Source: Glaciozyma antarctica PI12 (taxonomy: Eukaryota; Basidiomycota; Microbotryomycetes; Kriegeriales; Camptobasidiaceae). From it: a stretch of DNA of 64,000 nucleotides. The position numbers were made by a program, and so were the translations under genes. Below, piece after piece: positions 8,792 through 19,580 of the stretch. Where the stretch lies: the NCBI GenBank assembly GCA_002917775.1, contig KZ627151.1, positions 446,607-510,606 of the forward strand, read 5' to 3'. The notes under the pieces are model-generated. The model was not told the DNA's origin. It worked only from the letters and a program-made list of their open reading frames with translations, and did no database searches. Every line of letters begins with the position of its first letter. Position 1 is the first letter of the stretch.

Positions 8792-10277
8792 CTACATGAT
8801 AGAGCAGCTGCAGCACCCTCCACCGTGCCCATCGTCCACCGCATCCTTCCTCTGCGGCTCCTGCGCCGCCAGAGGCGAGACCTCAGTGACCTTGGGCGGG
8901 TTCGACACCTTCGCGACCCTCGACGCGTCACCATTCTTCGCACCCACGAGTGCACCCTCGGCCAATCCAGCTTGCCCGGCCGCTTCCTTCCCATCGCCTT
9001 TCATCGGATCCATCTCGACCTCCTCGGGCGTCGGCGTCCTTCCATTCTCCCCCCGCTTCGCACGCCCGTTGTACACTCCCCCTCTGGGCGTCCCATCCTT
9101 CTCCCAACTCCCAATCAGCCCCTGCTCCTCCAATTTCGCCAACCTCTCCGCCTCCAACCTCCTCGCCACCGCTGCACGCACCCATCAGCTCCTCCCCCGC
9201 GCAGAAAGCGAAAACGCAACGTACCAGGCAGCACCAAATCATCCAATCTCCCCGTCTTCCCCAGCTCCCCCCTTTCGTCCCTAAACACCTGCGGCACAGC
9301 GTCCATCCACGGCGGCGTCGCCTCAACCTCTTCCTCCCTCCGCCCATTCATCGAGAAGCTCCTCTGCCGCGGTTGCACCTTTTTCACCGCCGGCTTCGGC
9401 GGGCCACTAAGCGTCGCAAGGGCCGAGGCAGAGGCGGAACGCTGCGACGGACGAGGAGCCTGCCAGTTCTGGGTTTGGGCGCGGACGCGAGGTGAGGCGC
9501 GGGAGGGGGTGAGAGAGGGTTTGGAGGAAGTGTCGGGGGAGGTGAGGGCGGTGGGAAAGCGCGCGGTGGAGGGGGAGGAGGAGGGGGAACGCGTTGTTGT
9601 GGGGGAGGAGGGGGCGGTTTGGAGAGTCTCCCAGCTGGCTTCGGCCGCGCGGATGTTGGCCGGAGATCGTTTCGAGGGGAGGGAAAAGGAGGAGCCTTTA
9701 CTGGGCTTGCTGGCGACGTTGGCCTTCGTGTTGACGGGGGGTCGCGTCGGCTTGGAGGTTGGCGTGGAGAGGGAGGGGCTGGTTTGTCGCGTGGAGGAGT
9801 TGCGGGTGATGGAGATGGGAGAGGTCGAGCGGGGGAGCTTAGAGGGTGGTGGAGAGGCTTCCTGGAGCGTTTCGACTCGCTCGGAACTGTAGTCGTCTTG
9901 TTGACCCACGTCGTCGTCGGCTTGGAGGCGGGTGAAGGAAGCGAGAGAGGTTGAGGAGGTCGAGGTCGGGAGATAGGTCTTCAAGTTAGACTGTGAAGGT
10001 CGTCGGGACTGTAGCGACTTGGCTAGGGGCATACTGGCACGGAACACGAAGGTCAGCCCCACCCCAACACGTCGGGGAGAGACAACGCTCACCTGATGAT
10101 GTCCTCCATGTCGTCCTCCACGTCCCTCCTGTACTTCCGCTGTAGCTCCTCCTCATCCTCGAAAGTCTCGCACAACAGGTCATCCGCGGGAGAGACCGAT
10201 GTAGCGCTGTGGTGCCAGTCCGGATCCGAATCCTTGCGGCTGAGTTTGACAGTCGGACCGCCGTTCTCGCGTGCCAT
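8792..10277 (-). CDS. Unknown Ser/Pro-rich protein with C-terminal CaaX box
   Basis: I do not recognise this family. Three exons give roughly 450 residues. It begins MARENGGPTVKLSRKDSD, followed by an acidic segment (ETFEDEEELQRKYRRDVEDDM). A long Ser/Thr/Pro-rich, probably disordered middle follows, with small conserved-looking patches (IRAAEASWETLQ, PPWMDAVPQVFRDERGELG). Then comes a charged helix (AVARRLEAERLAKLEEQGL). The last residues are GGGCCSCSIM. C-S-I-M is a good CaaX box, favouring farnesylation because of the final Met, and the extra cysteines upstream could be palmitoylated, so membrane attachment is likely. The start ATG at 10275-10277 lies 204 bp from the divergent ankyrin gene. 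A regulatory or scaffold role at a membrane is inference only. Confidence 0.68.
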
Positions 10278-10481
10278 CGATAGCTGGTGAGAGAGGGTGT
10301 AAAGGAGCTGGCTGCCCGCGGTCGCCTCAGCGAGGAAAGCTGAGTGAGAGTCGGTTGACGGACACGAACGAGGGAAAGAGTGAGGGGGCAAGACAGCTGC
10401 AGGCCCGGCTCTTGGATCTTGTTGGTTTCCTACCACACCCCAGCCACCCGCACACGACACTGCCTGGAGCTACGGCTGCCT

Positions 10482-11376
10482 ATGGTCGGCCTGCAAGAGC
10501 TTCCAGCCGAGGTACGTGGTCCTTGCCCTGTCCGTCTCACTAGAAACACCGCTGACCTCCGAACAGCTTGAACAGCTTCTCCTCTACATCCATCTCCTCG
10601 CCCTCTCCCCCTCCCTCCCCCACGTCTCTCGCCACCTCTCCTCCCTATTCTCCTACTCCTCTTCCACCCACCGCGCCTCCTACCTCCTCGCTCGCCACCC
10701 TCGCAGCACCCTCTCTCACGCGATCAAATACGGCATCTGTACCCTCCCAGTCCTCCACGAGCTCGAACGACTCTCAGCGGGGCAAGGGAAGAAGAAGCTC
10801 AAGTGCGGAGAGCTGCCGCGGCGACTGGTGAAGGGGTTAGGGCAAGGGGTGGAGGTGGACCTGCCGATGATGGAGTACCTGCTCGGAGAGTATGAGGCGT
10901 CTCCGAATTCGAAGAAGGGGTACTTCCTAGCGAGGGCGGTTGTGGCGAGGCACGATCCGCTCATACGGTTACTGCTGAGTCATGGAGCGGACCCGGGGAT
11001 GAAGGACGGGTGGACGGTCGTGCAGGCGATTGGGTTGGGAGACCTCGCGCTGGTCAAGCTGCTTATGGAGCGGGAAACTGTCATGAGCGGATGTGAAGAG
11101 GTCGAGGAGGTGGAAGTGATAGAGCTGGGAGGAAAGAAGCGGCGGAGGAGCAGCGACGGAGGAGGTGGCAAAAGGCGCAAGATGGAGGAGCGGTGCGAGG
11201 CGACGGATGCGATGCTCGAGGCTGCGGTACGGGCGGAGAAGTGGGATATCGTGCACTACTTGCGGTCTAAAGGTAAGCACGCTTGCGCCGTTCTCGTACG
11301 CAGCTCGCTGATTCCGCTTCGTGTCGTCGCAGGCGCTGTTCCGAACATTCAGGTTCTGGCACTACTCGAGGCCTGA
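10482..11376 (+). CDS. Ankyrin-repeat protein
   Basis: Three exons (10482-10511, 10567-11272, 11333-11376) give 259 residues. The N-terminal third is helical and Leu-rich (LEQLLLYIHLLALSPSLPHV, ASYLLARHPRSTL). Two recognisable ankyrin units follow: YFLARAVVARHDPLIRLLLSHGADPG, then WTVVQAIGLGDLALVKLLME (given here as separate short pieces of a longer stretch). A basic nuclear-localisation-like patch (GGKKRRRSS...GKRRKMEER) precedes a last half-repeat (EAAVRAEKWDIVHYLRSKG). Ankyrin repeats bind other proteins; the partner is unknown. The basic patch hints at a nuclear location. Introns are canonical, and the end is short because the last exon adds only 15 codons. Confidence 0.72.
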
Positions 11377-12138
11377 CCAGGTCTACCGAGCCCACAACAG
11401 TAAGAGTAATTTCTCGGCGCATTTCGCATCGATGCTGACTTCTAGTTCAGGTCTATAAATGATCTGGGACGCGCTGCAAGACAACTCCGGCGGACCTAAA
11501 ACTGTCTTCTTCACTGCTTCTGCTCAGCTTGCTATACTGCTTCCCGAAAAGATTCTCTTCTTTAACGCAGGTCCTACCGCTTCTTCTCTTTCGACGACCC
11601 GTTCCCGTCTGCTTCCCGCGATCCTCTGACTCGTCCTCCGACAACATCTTTCGAACTGTCCGAGGGACGACGCGATGCCGAAGCGCCTGCTCGAGGGGAG
11701 GAATTACCGTTCTCGAGCGTCCTTTCAAGTTGACTCCTCGCTGAGGAACGCGTCTTCCAGCTCGGAACGGTCGAGCTCCTCAGCCTCAAGCCACGGGCTC
11801 AGCCTTCGCAGTCTTCTCTTGTTCCTTCCGCGTTGCTCTCTCATCATCGCCGAGTACCCAGTATTGTTTAGGATAGGGAGAAGGGTCAAAGAGAGCTGTA
11901 AGGTGCCGCGAGAGCGATCAGAGGAGGGCGGAGATGCAGCTTTCTTTGCTTCGCGGCGGTCGTTGAAATGCAATTGCGAATGCGAGACGCCCACTCTTGT
12001 AGACTCGACATACTTGCGTGTCGGCATCACCCCAAGGCACTCGAATCAAGGGCGAGCCGCTGTAGGATCGTCGAAAGAACTGGCGGCCGGATTCCCGTGC
12101 TCCTCTCTTGACTCCCTTCCACCCACTCGCTCTCCCAA
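11377..12138. other. 760-bp region without a confident gene
   Basis: A TATA-like CTATAAAT lies at about 11453 on the plus strand. The minus strand has two overlapping open frames (11453-11728 and 11725-12030) rich in Arg, Glu and Ser, with pieces such as LSPWLEAEELDRSELEDAF. They could be exons of a small minus-strand gene, but I cannot join them with good splice sites. The 3' part is the PhzF promoter. Confidence 0.3.
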
Positions 12139-13189
12139 ATGGCTCCCCTGACGTTCACAACCGTCGACGCGTTCACGACAAAGCCCTTCGGTGGCAACCC
12201 CGCCGCCGTCGTGGTCTTCGCAGCCGACGACGCGCGGGGGAAGGACACGGCACTGCTCCAGGTCTTGGGACTCGAGTTCAACCTCAGCGAGACGGCAATC
12301 CTGGTCCCCTTAGAGGAGTCGACTGGAACTAGACCGCACTACTCTCTGCGGTGGTTCACGCCCACGGTCGTGCGCCCTTGCCTCTCCATGAAGACGCGCG
12401 CTGACCATCGTGCAGGAGATCAAGCTCTGTGGGCACGCCACGCTCGCCTCCGCCTTCATGCTATTCTCCTCCCACCACCCGGACGCAACCCAAATTACGT
12501 TCGAGACGCTTTCAGGCCCCCTCGTCGCTGAAAAGCTTGCGAACGGGCAAATCGCGCTCGACTTCCCCGCCGACACGACGGTCCTGGACCGCTTGACGGA
12601 GGGAGAGCTGTTCGAACGTGCAGCTGCAGGAGCTGTGGCTTCTTGCTCCGCGATCGCTGAACACGTCGTCGCCTGCTCGGTCGGAGAGCAGGGATTCACG
12701 TTGATCGAGCTGTCGACCGAGGTTGACTTGGAGAAGCTCGAGGTCGATTCCTCCGCATTCGTACGTCCTTTCAGCACCGATGCTGAGCTTCTACTGATGC
12801 GAAAACTCTTCAGATCAAGCACGCTACGAACCCCATCACGGCTCTCACCCAAGTCGCGCCTTCCTCCTCTCCCTACGACATCTACTCTCGCTGCTTCGCT
12901 CCCGGTGTAGGAGTCCCCGAAGACCCCGTCGTGAGTCTTCTCCTCGCTCATCTTCAACACCAGCTCATCCATCTCGCAGACCGGATCACTCCACTGCGCG
13001 CTCGCACCGTTCTGGCTCGGAACGACGGCCAGCGATCAACTGGGGAAGAACGTCGGCGCGACGACGCTCAAGGCGAGGCAGGTCAGCAGTCGCGGAGGAG
13101 ATATCGACGTGACCTGGGATCGGGAAGGAGGGCGCATCAAACTCGTCGGGAGCGCCGTAAAGGTCATGAGCGGAGAAATCCTCATCTAG
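12139..13189 (+). CDS. PhzF family isomerase-like protein
   Basis: PhzF-fold proteins are cytosolic enzymes, often isomerases acting on small acids; in yeast-type fungi the substrate is usually unknown. Four exons (12139-12366, 12416-12760, 12814-12930, 12980-13189) give 299 residues, the usual length. Family blocks appear in order: TVDAFTTKPFGGNPAAVV at the start, NLSETAIL with the catalytic Glu, RWFTPT then EIKLCGHATLASAF, APGVGVPEDPV, and TGSLHCALAPFW, followed by VSSRGGDIDV and the end KVMSGEILI. All key residues are present. The family normally has TGSAHC where this reads TGSLHC. There is no targeting signal. Neighbours give no clue to the pathway. Confidence 0.9.
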
Positions 13190-13230
13190 TCGAACGCGCA
13201 TAGTCCATAGCACCTCTACCAAATCCCTAT

Positions 13231-15130
13231 CTAGTGATGCAACTCCCCCTTCGCGTCCGCCTGCGCGACGACTCCAAGAAATTTGACCTGCTGCGCCACG
13301 CTCTGCAGCACTCCCAACACGTCCCTGTTCGCCTCCACGAACTGCATCTTCTTGTACACCAACCCCTCTCCCTTCTTCAGCTTCTCCCCCTTCCACCCAT
13401 CCTTGACCAGCGCCTCCTCCTCGATCACCCACTGCTCTACGAGCTGCGCGACGGCCCGAAAGCGGAAGCGAGGGAGACGCGGGAGGAGGTGGTGAGGAGT
13501 TTGAAAGTTGAGGCCGCCGTGAAGGAAGTCGAGATAGGTCGGGCACGAGATGTCCATCGTTGTGCGGAGCTGGCGGTGCGGGTGGGATTCGAGGAGTTCG
13601 GTGTGGGGGATGATGTCCGAGGTGACGGAGATGGGCTGGGAGAAGTGGGAGAGGACGATCTGCGGGAGTCAAGTGTTAGTTGAGGGAGAAAGGAGCGGAG
13701 AGAGAGAGCGCACTTGGACGTGGAGAGGAGAGGTAACGGCGAAGCTGACGAGGACGAAGAGGACCTTGTTGCCGGTCCCTTCGACGCCGCGTACGACGAG
13801 ACCAAACCAGGTCCAGAAGAAAGCGATCCCGACGAATTCGGCGAGGCGGAGCTTGAAGAGAGGCGAAGCACGAGCCGGCCACTTGGTGAGCATGAAGACG
13901 TAGGAGTTGACGAATAGGTTGAAGCGCGCGAAGCACATGATGATGTAGTAGAGATTGTGTCTGCGAAAAGAACGCAGGATCAGTTGTTGCTGCGAAGCTC
14001 GGTCGGGAGGAACGTACTGATAGGGGAGAACTGCCTTTGCAAAGCCGTCAAACGCCATGACGCGCTTGTAGTACGAGCTTCGGAGCGAGGCGAAGAACTT
14101 GGTCGAAATAGCGAAGAAGGGGAGGTGCTGGATGTCGGGGTCGTGCTCAGGCGAGTTCGTGACCACTGCGGAGGAGGATCGTTAGTCGCGTACGTCGATA
14201 AAGCACCTGATCCAGCTCACAGTGGTGCACGTTGTGATTATCACACCACCAGCCGAGACTGATCCCTCCCATAAAGTTCGCAATCGCTGTCCCGAGAACT
14301 CGGTCCGTCATCCAATCTCCCGTCAACCCCGTGTGGCCGGCATCATGCGCGACGAATGTGATCTGATGCCACCATCCTCCGAGCGCGACGGCAGCTGCGA
14401 CGTATCCCAGCGTCGATTCGGCGATTTTGTAGAGGTAGATGAAGAGGAGGAGGAGCGAGGTGTAGATGACGAGGGAGGGGCCGTAGCCGGAGAGGAAAGG
14501 AGGGGGAGTGTCGAGGCCGAGCGCGTGGATTCTTGCATGGAGAATGCGCTGCGCTTGTCGAAGGTGGGCCTGGTAGGAGGGAGTGAGGGGGAGAAGGTCC
14601 GCGGCGGCGAGGGGAGGATCCACCATCTCAGTCGTGAGGAACGGCGAGGATAGAGGTGCGGCCTTCTCCACCTCTTCTGACCCCTCCCGAGGCGACGATA
14701 CAGTGATACTGGGCGTCGGAATCGGCCACATTCCCAACTGCACCGGCGGGACCATATCCCTCCAACCCTCGTCGTCCAGCTCGACCTTTCCTACAACCCA
14801 GCGTCCCATCCTTGCCTGCACCGTCTTCCCCGTGTGGTACGCCTCGATTTCGTTGCTCGCATCCCGCCCGACGTAGTGCAAGATCGCGAGGTCTCCTCCT
14901 GGGTGGAGGGCGAGCCAAGCTGAAGGGATTCGGTAGACGAGAGGCGCGTGGATGACGAGTAGTTGTCCTGCTGAGATCCTCGAGGCAATCTGCGCTCGAG
15001 AGAAGGTCTGGAGGGAGGCGGAGTTGGAGGGGAGGGGTACGCCGGGACAGGGGAGGAGGGAGGAGAGGCGTGAGGAGGGAGGTGCAGAGGCGGGAGCACT
15101 GGGATCGAGCTTCGCAGCGGTCTTTGACAT
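13231..15130 (-). CDS. Cytochrome b5-fused sphingolipid delta-8 desaturase
   Basis: Fungal delta-8 sphingolipid desaturases insert a trans double bond into the long-chain base of glucosylceramides in the endoplasmic reticulum. The N-terminal domain is a cytochrome b5 with the heme-binding ALHPGGDLAILHYVGRDA block. A linker and then membrane segments follow (SLVIYTSLLLLFIYLYKI, YVAAAVALGGWWHQITF). Three histidine boxes are seen: HDAGH, HNVHH and QTPHH in GGLNFQTPHHLLPRLPR. More membrane helices lie between (FVGIAFFWTWFGLVVRG). The start MSKTAAKLDPS lies just before the cytochrome domain; several introns interrupt the gene. The QxxHH box with fused b5 separates it from delta-9 desaturases. The delta-8 assignment rather than another front-end type is by family resemblance. 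It is divergent from elongin C. Confidence 0.88.
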
Positions 15131-15566
15131 CTGTGGACGTAGGCAGAGATCAGTAGCAGCTCCAAACGCCCTTGTCTGGAAGGAACGTGCTCGTCGACAC
15201 CGAGGACGAGCACGACCGGATCCCAGCAGCACCTCCCCAGCCTGTTTGTAGCAGCATCCTCCTGCCTGTACCTTCGCAATGCCCGTACAATCGTCCGCTG
15301 CTGCGCCGGTCCCATTCCCTTGCCAAACGAACGCGCTGCGCCCGGAGTAGAGGAGAGCAACGCGACTCACGATCGAATCCTCGTTCCTCTCCCGATGAAG
15401 GAGCTCTTGCTGCCTAGAGTCAAGGAGAGCCTTCCTATGCTGTGTGGCCTGCACGGGGCTGTCAATCTGAAAGAAAGGAGACGGTGAAGGGAGAGGAAGA
15501 GCGAGCGGCCGAAGTCGACAAAGCTGGTTTGTGTTGTTGCTGCTTGACATTCCACCGACCCTCGAA
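15131..15566. promoter_or_regulatory. Divergent promoter of desaturase and elongin C
   Basis: About 435 nt between the two start codons. The desaturase frame stays open upstream, but no in-frame ATG with conserved sequence is seen. No specific site is claimed. Confidence 0.4.
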
Positions 15567-16105
15567 ATGGCTGCCGCTGTACGTTCCACCTGTCAAGCGC
15601 TCAGAAGCTTTAGCTGACGACTCGCACTCCACAGCAAAGTCCCTACGTGACCATCATCTCTTGCGACGGTGCGCCCCGACTCTCTCCTCGTGAAGCTCCA
15701 CTCACAGCTCCCACAGGCCACCGCTTCATCATCCCTCGCTCCGCCGCAGAAGGTAGTGCTTTCATGAAGGACTCGTTCGCCCGTGCGCCCGTTCTCCTCC
15801 CCTTCTTCGTAGCCCCGCTCACGCTCACACCAACGCAGCCGACAGCGCGTTCGAGGAAGCAAGGAAGGGTATCCTCAAGCTCTCAGAGCAGCGCGCCGAG
15901 ATTGTGGAGAAGGTTGCAGAGTACCTGATGTACAAGGAGCGGTACACGGGGTCGAAGGAGGATATCCCCGACTTCCAGGATCGCGTCAAGCCTGAGATTG
16001 CGCTCGAGCTGTGAGTCTTCGCGAGGGCAGGAGGAGGAGGAAGAGGGAGCTGATGGTGCTCGTGGTTGGTGCAGGTTGACGGCGAGTGACTTCTTGGATT
16101 GCTGA
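15567..16105 (+). CDS. ELC1: Elongin C
   Basis: Elongin C is a small BTB/Skp1-fold adaptor that links cullin ubiquitin ligases to substrate receptors. Five exons (15567-15578, 15635-15668, 15717-15782, 15839-16010, 16075-16105) give 104 residues. The family pattern is clear: YVTIISCDGHRFIIPRSAA at the start, the GSAFMKDSF loop, ILKLSEQRAEIVEKVAEYL, the YKERYTG strand region with EDIPDF, and the ending PEIALELLTASDFLDC. The third exon is best ended at 15782; ending it at an earlier GT would delete the loop that the family keeps. No odd features were found. Confidence 0.93.
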
Positions 16106-16371
16106 GGATCGCGACGAGGTTTCGACGATGTTGTGTCTCCTTGCATTTCAGTACCTAGCATTGTAACGTCCCTCTGCGTGCTCAACTGCTCCCAAAGCTA
16201 TTTTTATTCTGCGTGCGCTTCGACTGGTCGCCACGCTGTAGGATCTTGCTTCGCGAGGCGCTCTCCGACTTTACTCCGCCGCAGACGCTGCGTACCTCAA
16301 GCTCCCTCCTCTGATCTCCGCAGGACGACCACCAAGCTCGACACAAAGTAACAGCAATAAGGATTGTTCAT

Positions 16372-17867
16372 CTACAGCTCCCCAAGCGCCTTCTTCGCCG
16401 CCCTCTCCGCCGCTATCTTCGCACACCCGCACGCCTTCTTGACCGGTTCCTCCACCACCGCTCTCCCCCACCCCGGCACCACCGCCCTCGCCACTCCTCC
16501 CACCGCACCCAACACCGTAGGCAGTACAAACCACCCAAAGAGAATTGGAAGGAAGTACGAGAACGCCGCGAGGTTCTCATGCGGGCTTCGCAGCTCGACA
16601 GGCCACTCGACGCTCTTCCCCTCAAACGATCCCTCCTTCGCGAACCTCTCCATCAACTCGTCCTTCTCCCCCCACCTCGCTCTCAGCCACTCATCGAACG
16701 CCGCCCTCTCTTCCTCCGTCCCTTCTCCCCCACTCTCCCACTCTCCAATCGGTACGTCGGTCCTGACGACCCAGGTGCGGAGGTGCACGTGGATTGACGG
16801 GGGTGGGACGTTCTTGAGCCAGATGGAGAGGTTGTAGTGATCTTCGGGGTAGTGTGAGGGGGAGATACCGGGGTAGCCGAGGGTGAGGTCGATGAGGGAG
16901 AGGGAGGGGAGGGTGCGGGCGAGGGTGCGGAGGCTGGAGGAATGTCAGTGGCGGAAGAGAGAGGGGAGCAAGGTGACGGACGTGAAGAAGAGTCCCGTTG
17001 ATCGTGGGAGGAGGGTGTGCTTGAAATCGTCGACTGAAGGGAGATCAGCGAGGGAATTGAAAGTAGAAGTGAGGACGTACCCCCGAGCTTCTCGGCGTGA
17101 GCAAGAGATTTAGGACGCGTGTTGCCCGTTACGAGAGTGCCTTCGGGAAAGATGAGTAGCGCAAGCTTGTCCTCCCCGCCGCTGCTTCTCAGTCGCTCCG
17201 ACACGCGCTCGAGCTGCATCTTGAACGGGACCTTGTCGGTCGCCCAATTCCTCGCGAGAAAGACAAAGCCGTACAGCTGGCATGCCCAGCCGACGAACTG
17301 GGTTATGTGTTAGCTACGGGAAGCATGCGGAGGAGGGAGAGACATACCGGAATCCATTTGAGAGACGACTTGAGCGTGATGAGGATCGAGGTGTGGTGCG
17401 CCGAGAGGTACGTGAAGCTCCAGAGGTAGAGCCAGTCCGCCAGAGTTTGGTGGTTCGCCATCTGCGAGCGCGTTCATCAGCTCCGTTCCAACCGCAAGAC
17501 GCAAACGCAGTACCCAGACGCCTTGATCTGGCAGCCTCACGCCTCTCACTCTCCCCCGCCCGTCCAGCTCCACCCACCAATACCCAATACCCATCCCCTC
17601 CCCAGCAGTGACCACGAACTTGGTCGGCGCGAATCGCTGGCTGATGAACACGGTGAGCTGTCCGAACGTCCCTTTCGTAAAGTCGAGGACGCGTTGATAC
17701 GCGGGGCGTGTCACCGAGACGAGCACGAGAGGAAAGAAGATGAGCTGTACGAGGTTGGTGAGGATGATGCCGAGGTTGAAGAGGAGTACGAAGAGGATGC
17801 CGGAGAGGAGGCTACCGTGGGGAGGTCGTTCGGCGGTTGGGATGGTATGCAGCGGCGCCGGTGCCAT
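16372..17867 (-). CDS. PlsC-type lysophospholipid acyltransferase (CST26/LCLAT-like)
   Basis: This membrane enzyme family transfers acyl chains to lysophosphatidic acid, lysophosphatidylinositol or lysocardiolipin. The N-terminus holds a long hydrophobic segment (LLSGILFVLLFNLGIIL then NLVQLIFFPLVLVSV). The catalytic H-x4-D box is NHQTLADWLYLW, and the second motif is FPEGTLVTGNTRPKS. A glycerolipid-site region FVGWACQLYGFVFLARN lies between. A C-terminal hydrophobic stretch (FLPILFGWFVLPTVLG) is followed by an Ala/Lys-rich tail. The gene has about six introns. The layout resembles yeast Cst26/Psi1 and animal LCLAT1 more than the short AGPATs, but the exact acceptor lipid cannot be told from sequence. 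It is divergent from the eL24 gene. Confidence 0.84.
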
Positions 17868-18879
17868 CTCAAGTAGCTGGAGTGCGTCTATGCGGCGTCT
17901 TGAGGCTGTCTGAGCTGGGCAGGGCAGGCGTTCTGGGCGGTGGTTTTGTCAAAGTGGGTCCTTTTAGCGCGGTCGAGTGGCTCTGCGAATCGAGAGGAAT
18001 CTGAAGGAACGAGAGTGTGGGGAGGGGAGAGAGAGACGAAATCGCCGCGGGGCAAGTTGCAAGTTGAGGGGGTTCGCGTGCTGCCCTTCTCACCTTCCTT
18101 TTCGGAGGGCTGCGTGCGTTGTTATAATTCTTGACTATGTCCAGTGGGCTCTGTTGGACGCGTAAAGCCACGCAAGCGGAGATCAACGACGAACGACGGT
18201 CGGGCAGCGAGAAAGCGCGCGCCGAGTCCGTTTAAATAGCTTTTTTCTTCTCCTCCGACGTGGTTCATCTCCTCCACACCGTTTATCAAAGCATCCTGTA
18301 CGCGGTCTCCTCCTCTGGAAGAAGAGAGGAGGAAGAGAGGCAGGACCGGAAGGTCGTGATCAAAGTGAGTTCTCAGAAGTCGACCCCCGAACTTTCAGAG
18401 ACGCTTTCTCCTCCCCTTCGAGAACGGCCACTTTCCACCCCCACGCCACTCTTCAAGGTGAGAGAGGCCCCGTTCCTGCTCTGTACACCGCCCATCATCC
18501 CCTCCCCCTGCCCCCCGAACGCCCCGACTCTCCCGTCCCACTCCCGCCGGTCCAATCGCTCAAAAAACGGAGACGATGACTTCGTTGCTACCCAGCTCAC
18601 AGTGATGGTCCTGCGCTTGCGTACGGACCAGTTGCACTCACTTTTCGATACGACCTTCCTTGAGGGGGTCCTGATCTGTTGCCTTGGACGGCTGGTGGTT
18701 GGAGGGAGCGCGAGGGAGGAGACTGCCTGGGAGGGGCGGGCTATCGCCAAATTTCGGTGGAGGACTCGTGGGCGAGGGAGGGAGACAGGACTGGTGGTCG
18801 AGACAGCAGGGTCGTTGAGAAGAAGGACCTGACTGGATCCCTTTTCTCCCCGTCGTTCGCCGTACACAGACACGTCAAG
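17868..18879. promoter_or_regulatory. 1-kb region upstream of eL24, likely with a 5' UTR intron
   Basis: Long for this genome. A consensus donor (AAG|GTGAGAG at about 18461) and an acceptor TACACAG|ACACGTCAAG ending at about 18869, ten bases before the eL24 ATG, suggest a ~410-nt leader intron. A T-rich tract (AGCTTTTTTCTTCTCC) sits near 18238. No coding gene is seen. Confidence 0.42.
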
Positions 18880-19580
18880 ATGAAGGTCGAAACTTGCAGC
18901 TTCTCCGGCTACAAGATCTACCCTGGAAAGGTGCGCTTGCAGTGCTTCCCCTCCCCCCGTGCTATTCTAACGTTGTCGCGAAACTCCAGGGCAAGCTCTA
19001 CATCCGCTCCGACTCCAAGGTCTACCGGTCCGCCCGCTCGACCTCGAACCCCATCCTACCCCAGCTGACCTATCCCTCGTAGCTTCGTCACCTCCAAGGA
19101 GGAGTCCCTCTTCCTCCAGCGCAAGAACCCTCGCAAGATCGCGTGGACTGTCGTCTTCCGCCGTGTCAACAAGAAGGGTGTAACCGAGGAGGTCGCCAAG
19201 AAGAGGAGCCGGAAGACGGTCAAGCACCAGCGTGGTATCGTTGGAGCCGACCTCTCGTCCATCCTCGCGAAGCGGAACCAGAAGCCGGAGGTCAGGGATG
19301 CGCAGAGGTGCGTTCAATCGAAGCGACGAGGCAGGAGGGCGGAGAGCTGACGGTTTTCTTTCCGTTCTCGTTGCGCAGGGCTGCCGCTCTCGCCGCTGGA
19401 AAGGAGAAGAAGAAGGCTGCCGAGACCAAGAAGTCTGTCAAGGTGCGTCCCGTCCATCGCCTCCCAGCCGCCGCGCTGAGCTAACGATGTCGCTCGCAGG
19501 CCCCTGTCGGAGTCAAGGTGTCCGCACCCAAGGTCCAGCGCGCGAAGGCCGGAGGAGCAAGCAGGACTGGAGGACGTTAA
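18880..19580 (+). CDS. RPL24: 60S ribosomal protein eL24
   Basis: This is a cytosolic large-subunit ribosomal protein. Five exons encode [18 protein letters not shown], then [20 protein letters not shown] and [19 protein letters not shown], followed by [40 protein letters not shown], an Ala/Lys-rich helix and a basic tail ending GASRTGGR. The CxxSGYxIYPGKG start is diagnostic for eL24. The second intron begins with an unusual GTCCGC donor inside the VYR/FVT junction; other introns are canonical. The long upstream region and probable leader intron are typical for highly expressed ribosomal protein genes. Confidence 0.95.

Noticed and set aside
15742-15838. Earlier donor (GTAGTG) ending elongin C exon 3
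   Set aside because: It would delete the GSAFMKDSF loop that the family keeps; the later GTGCGC donor retains it.
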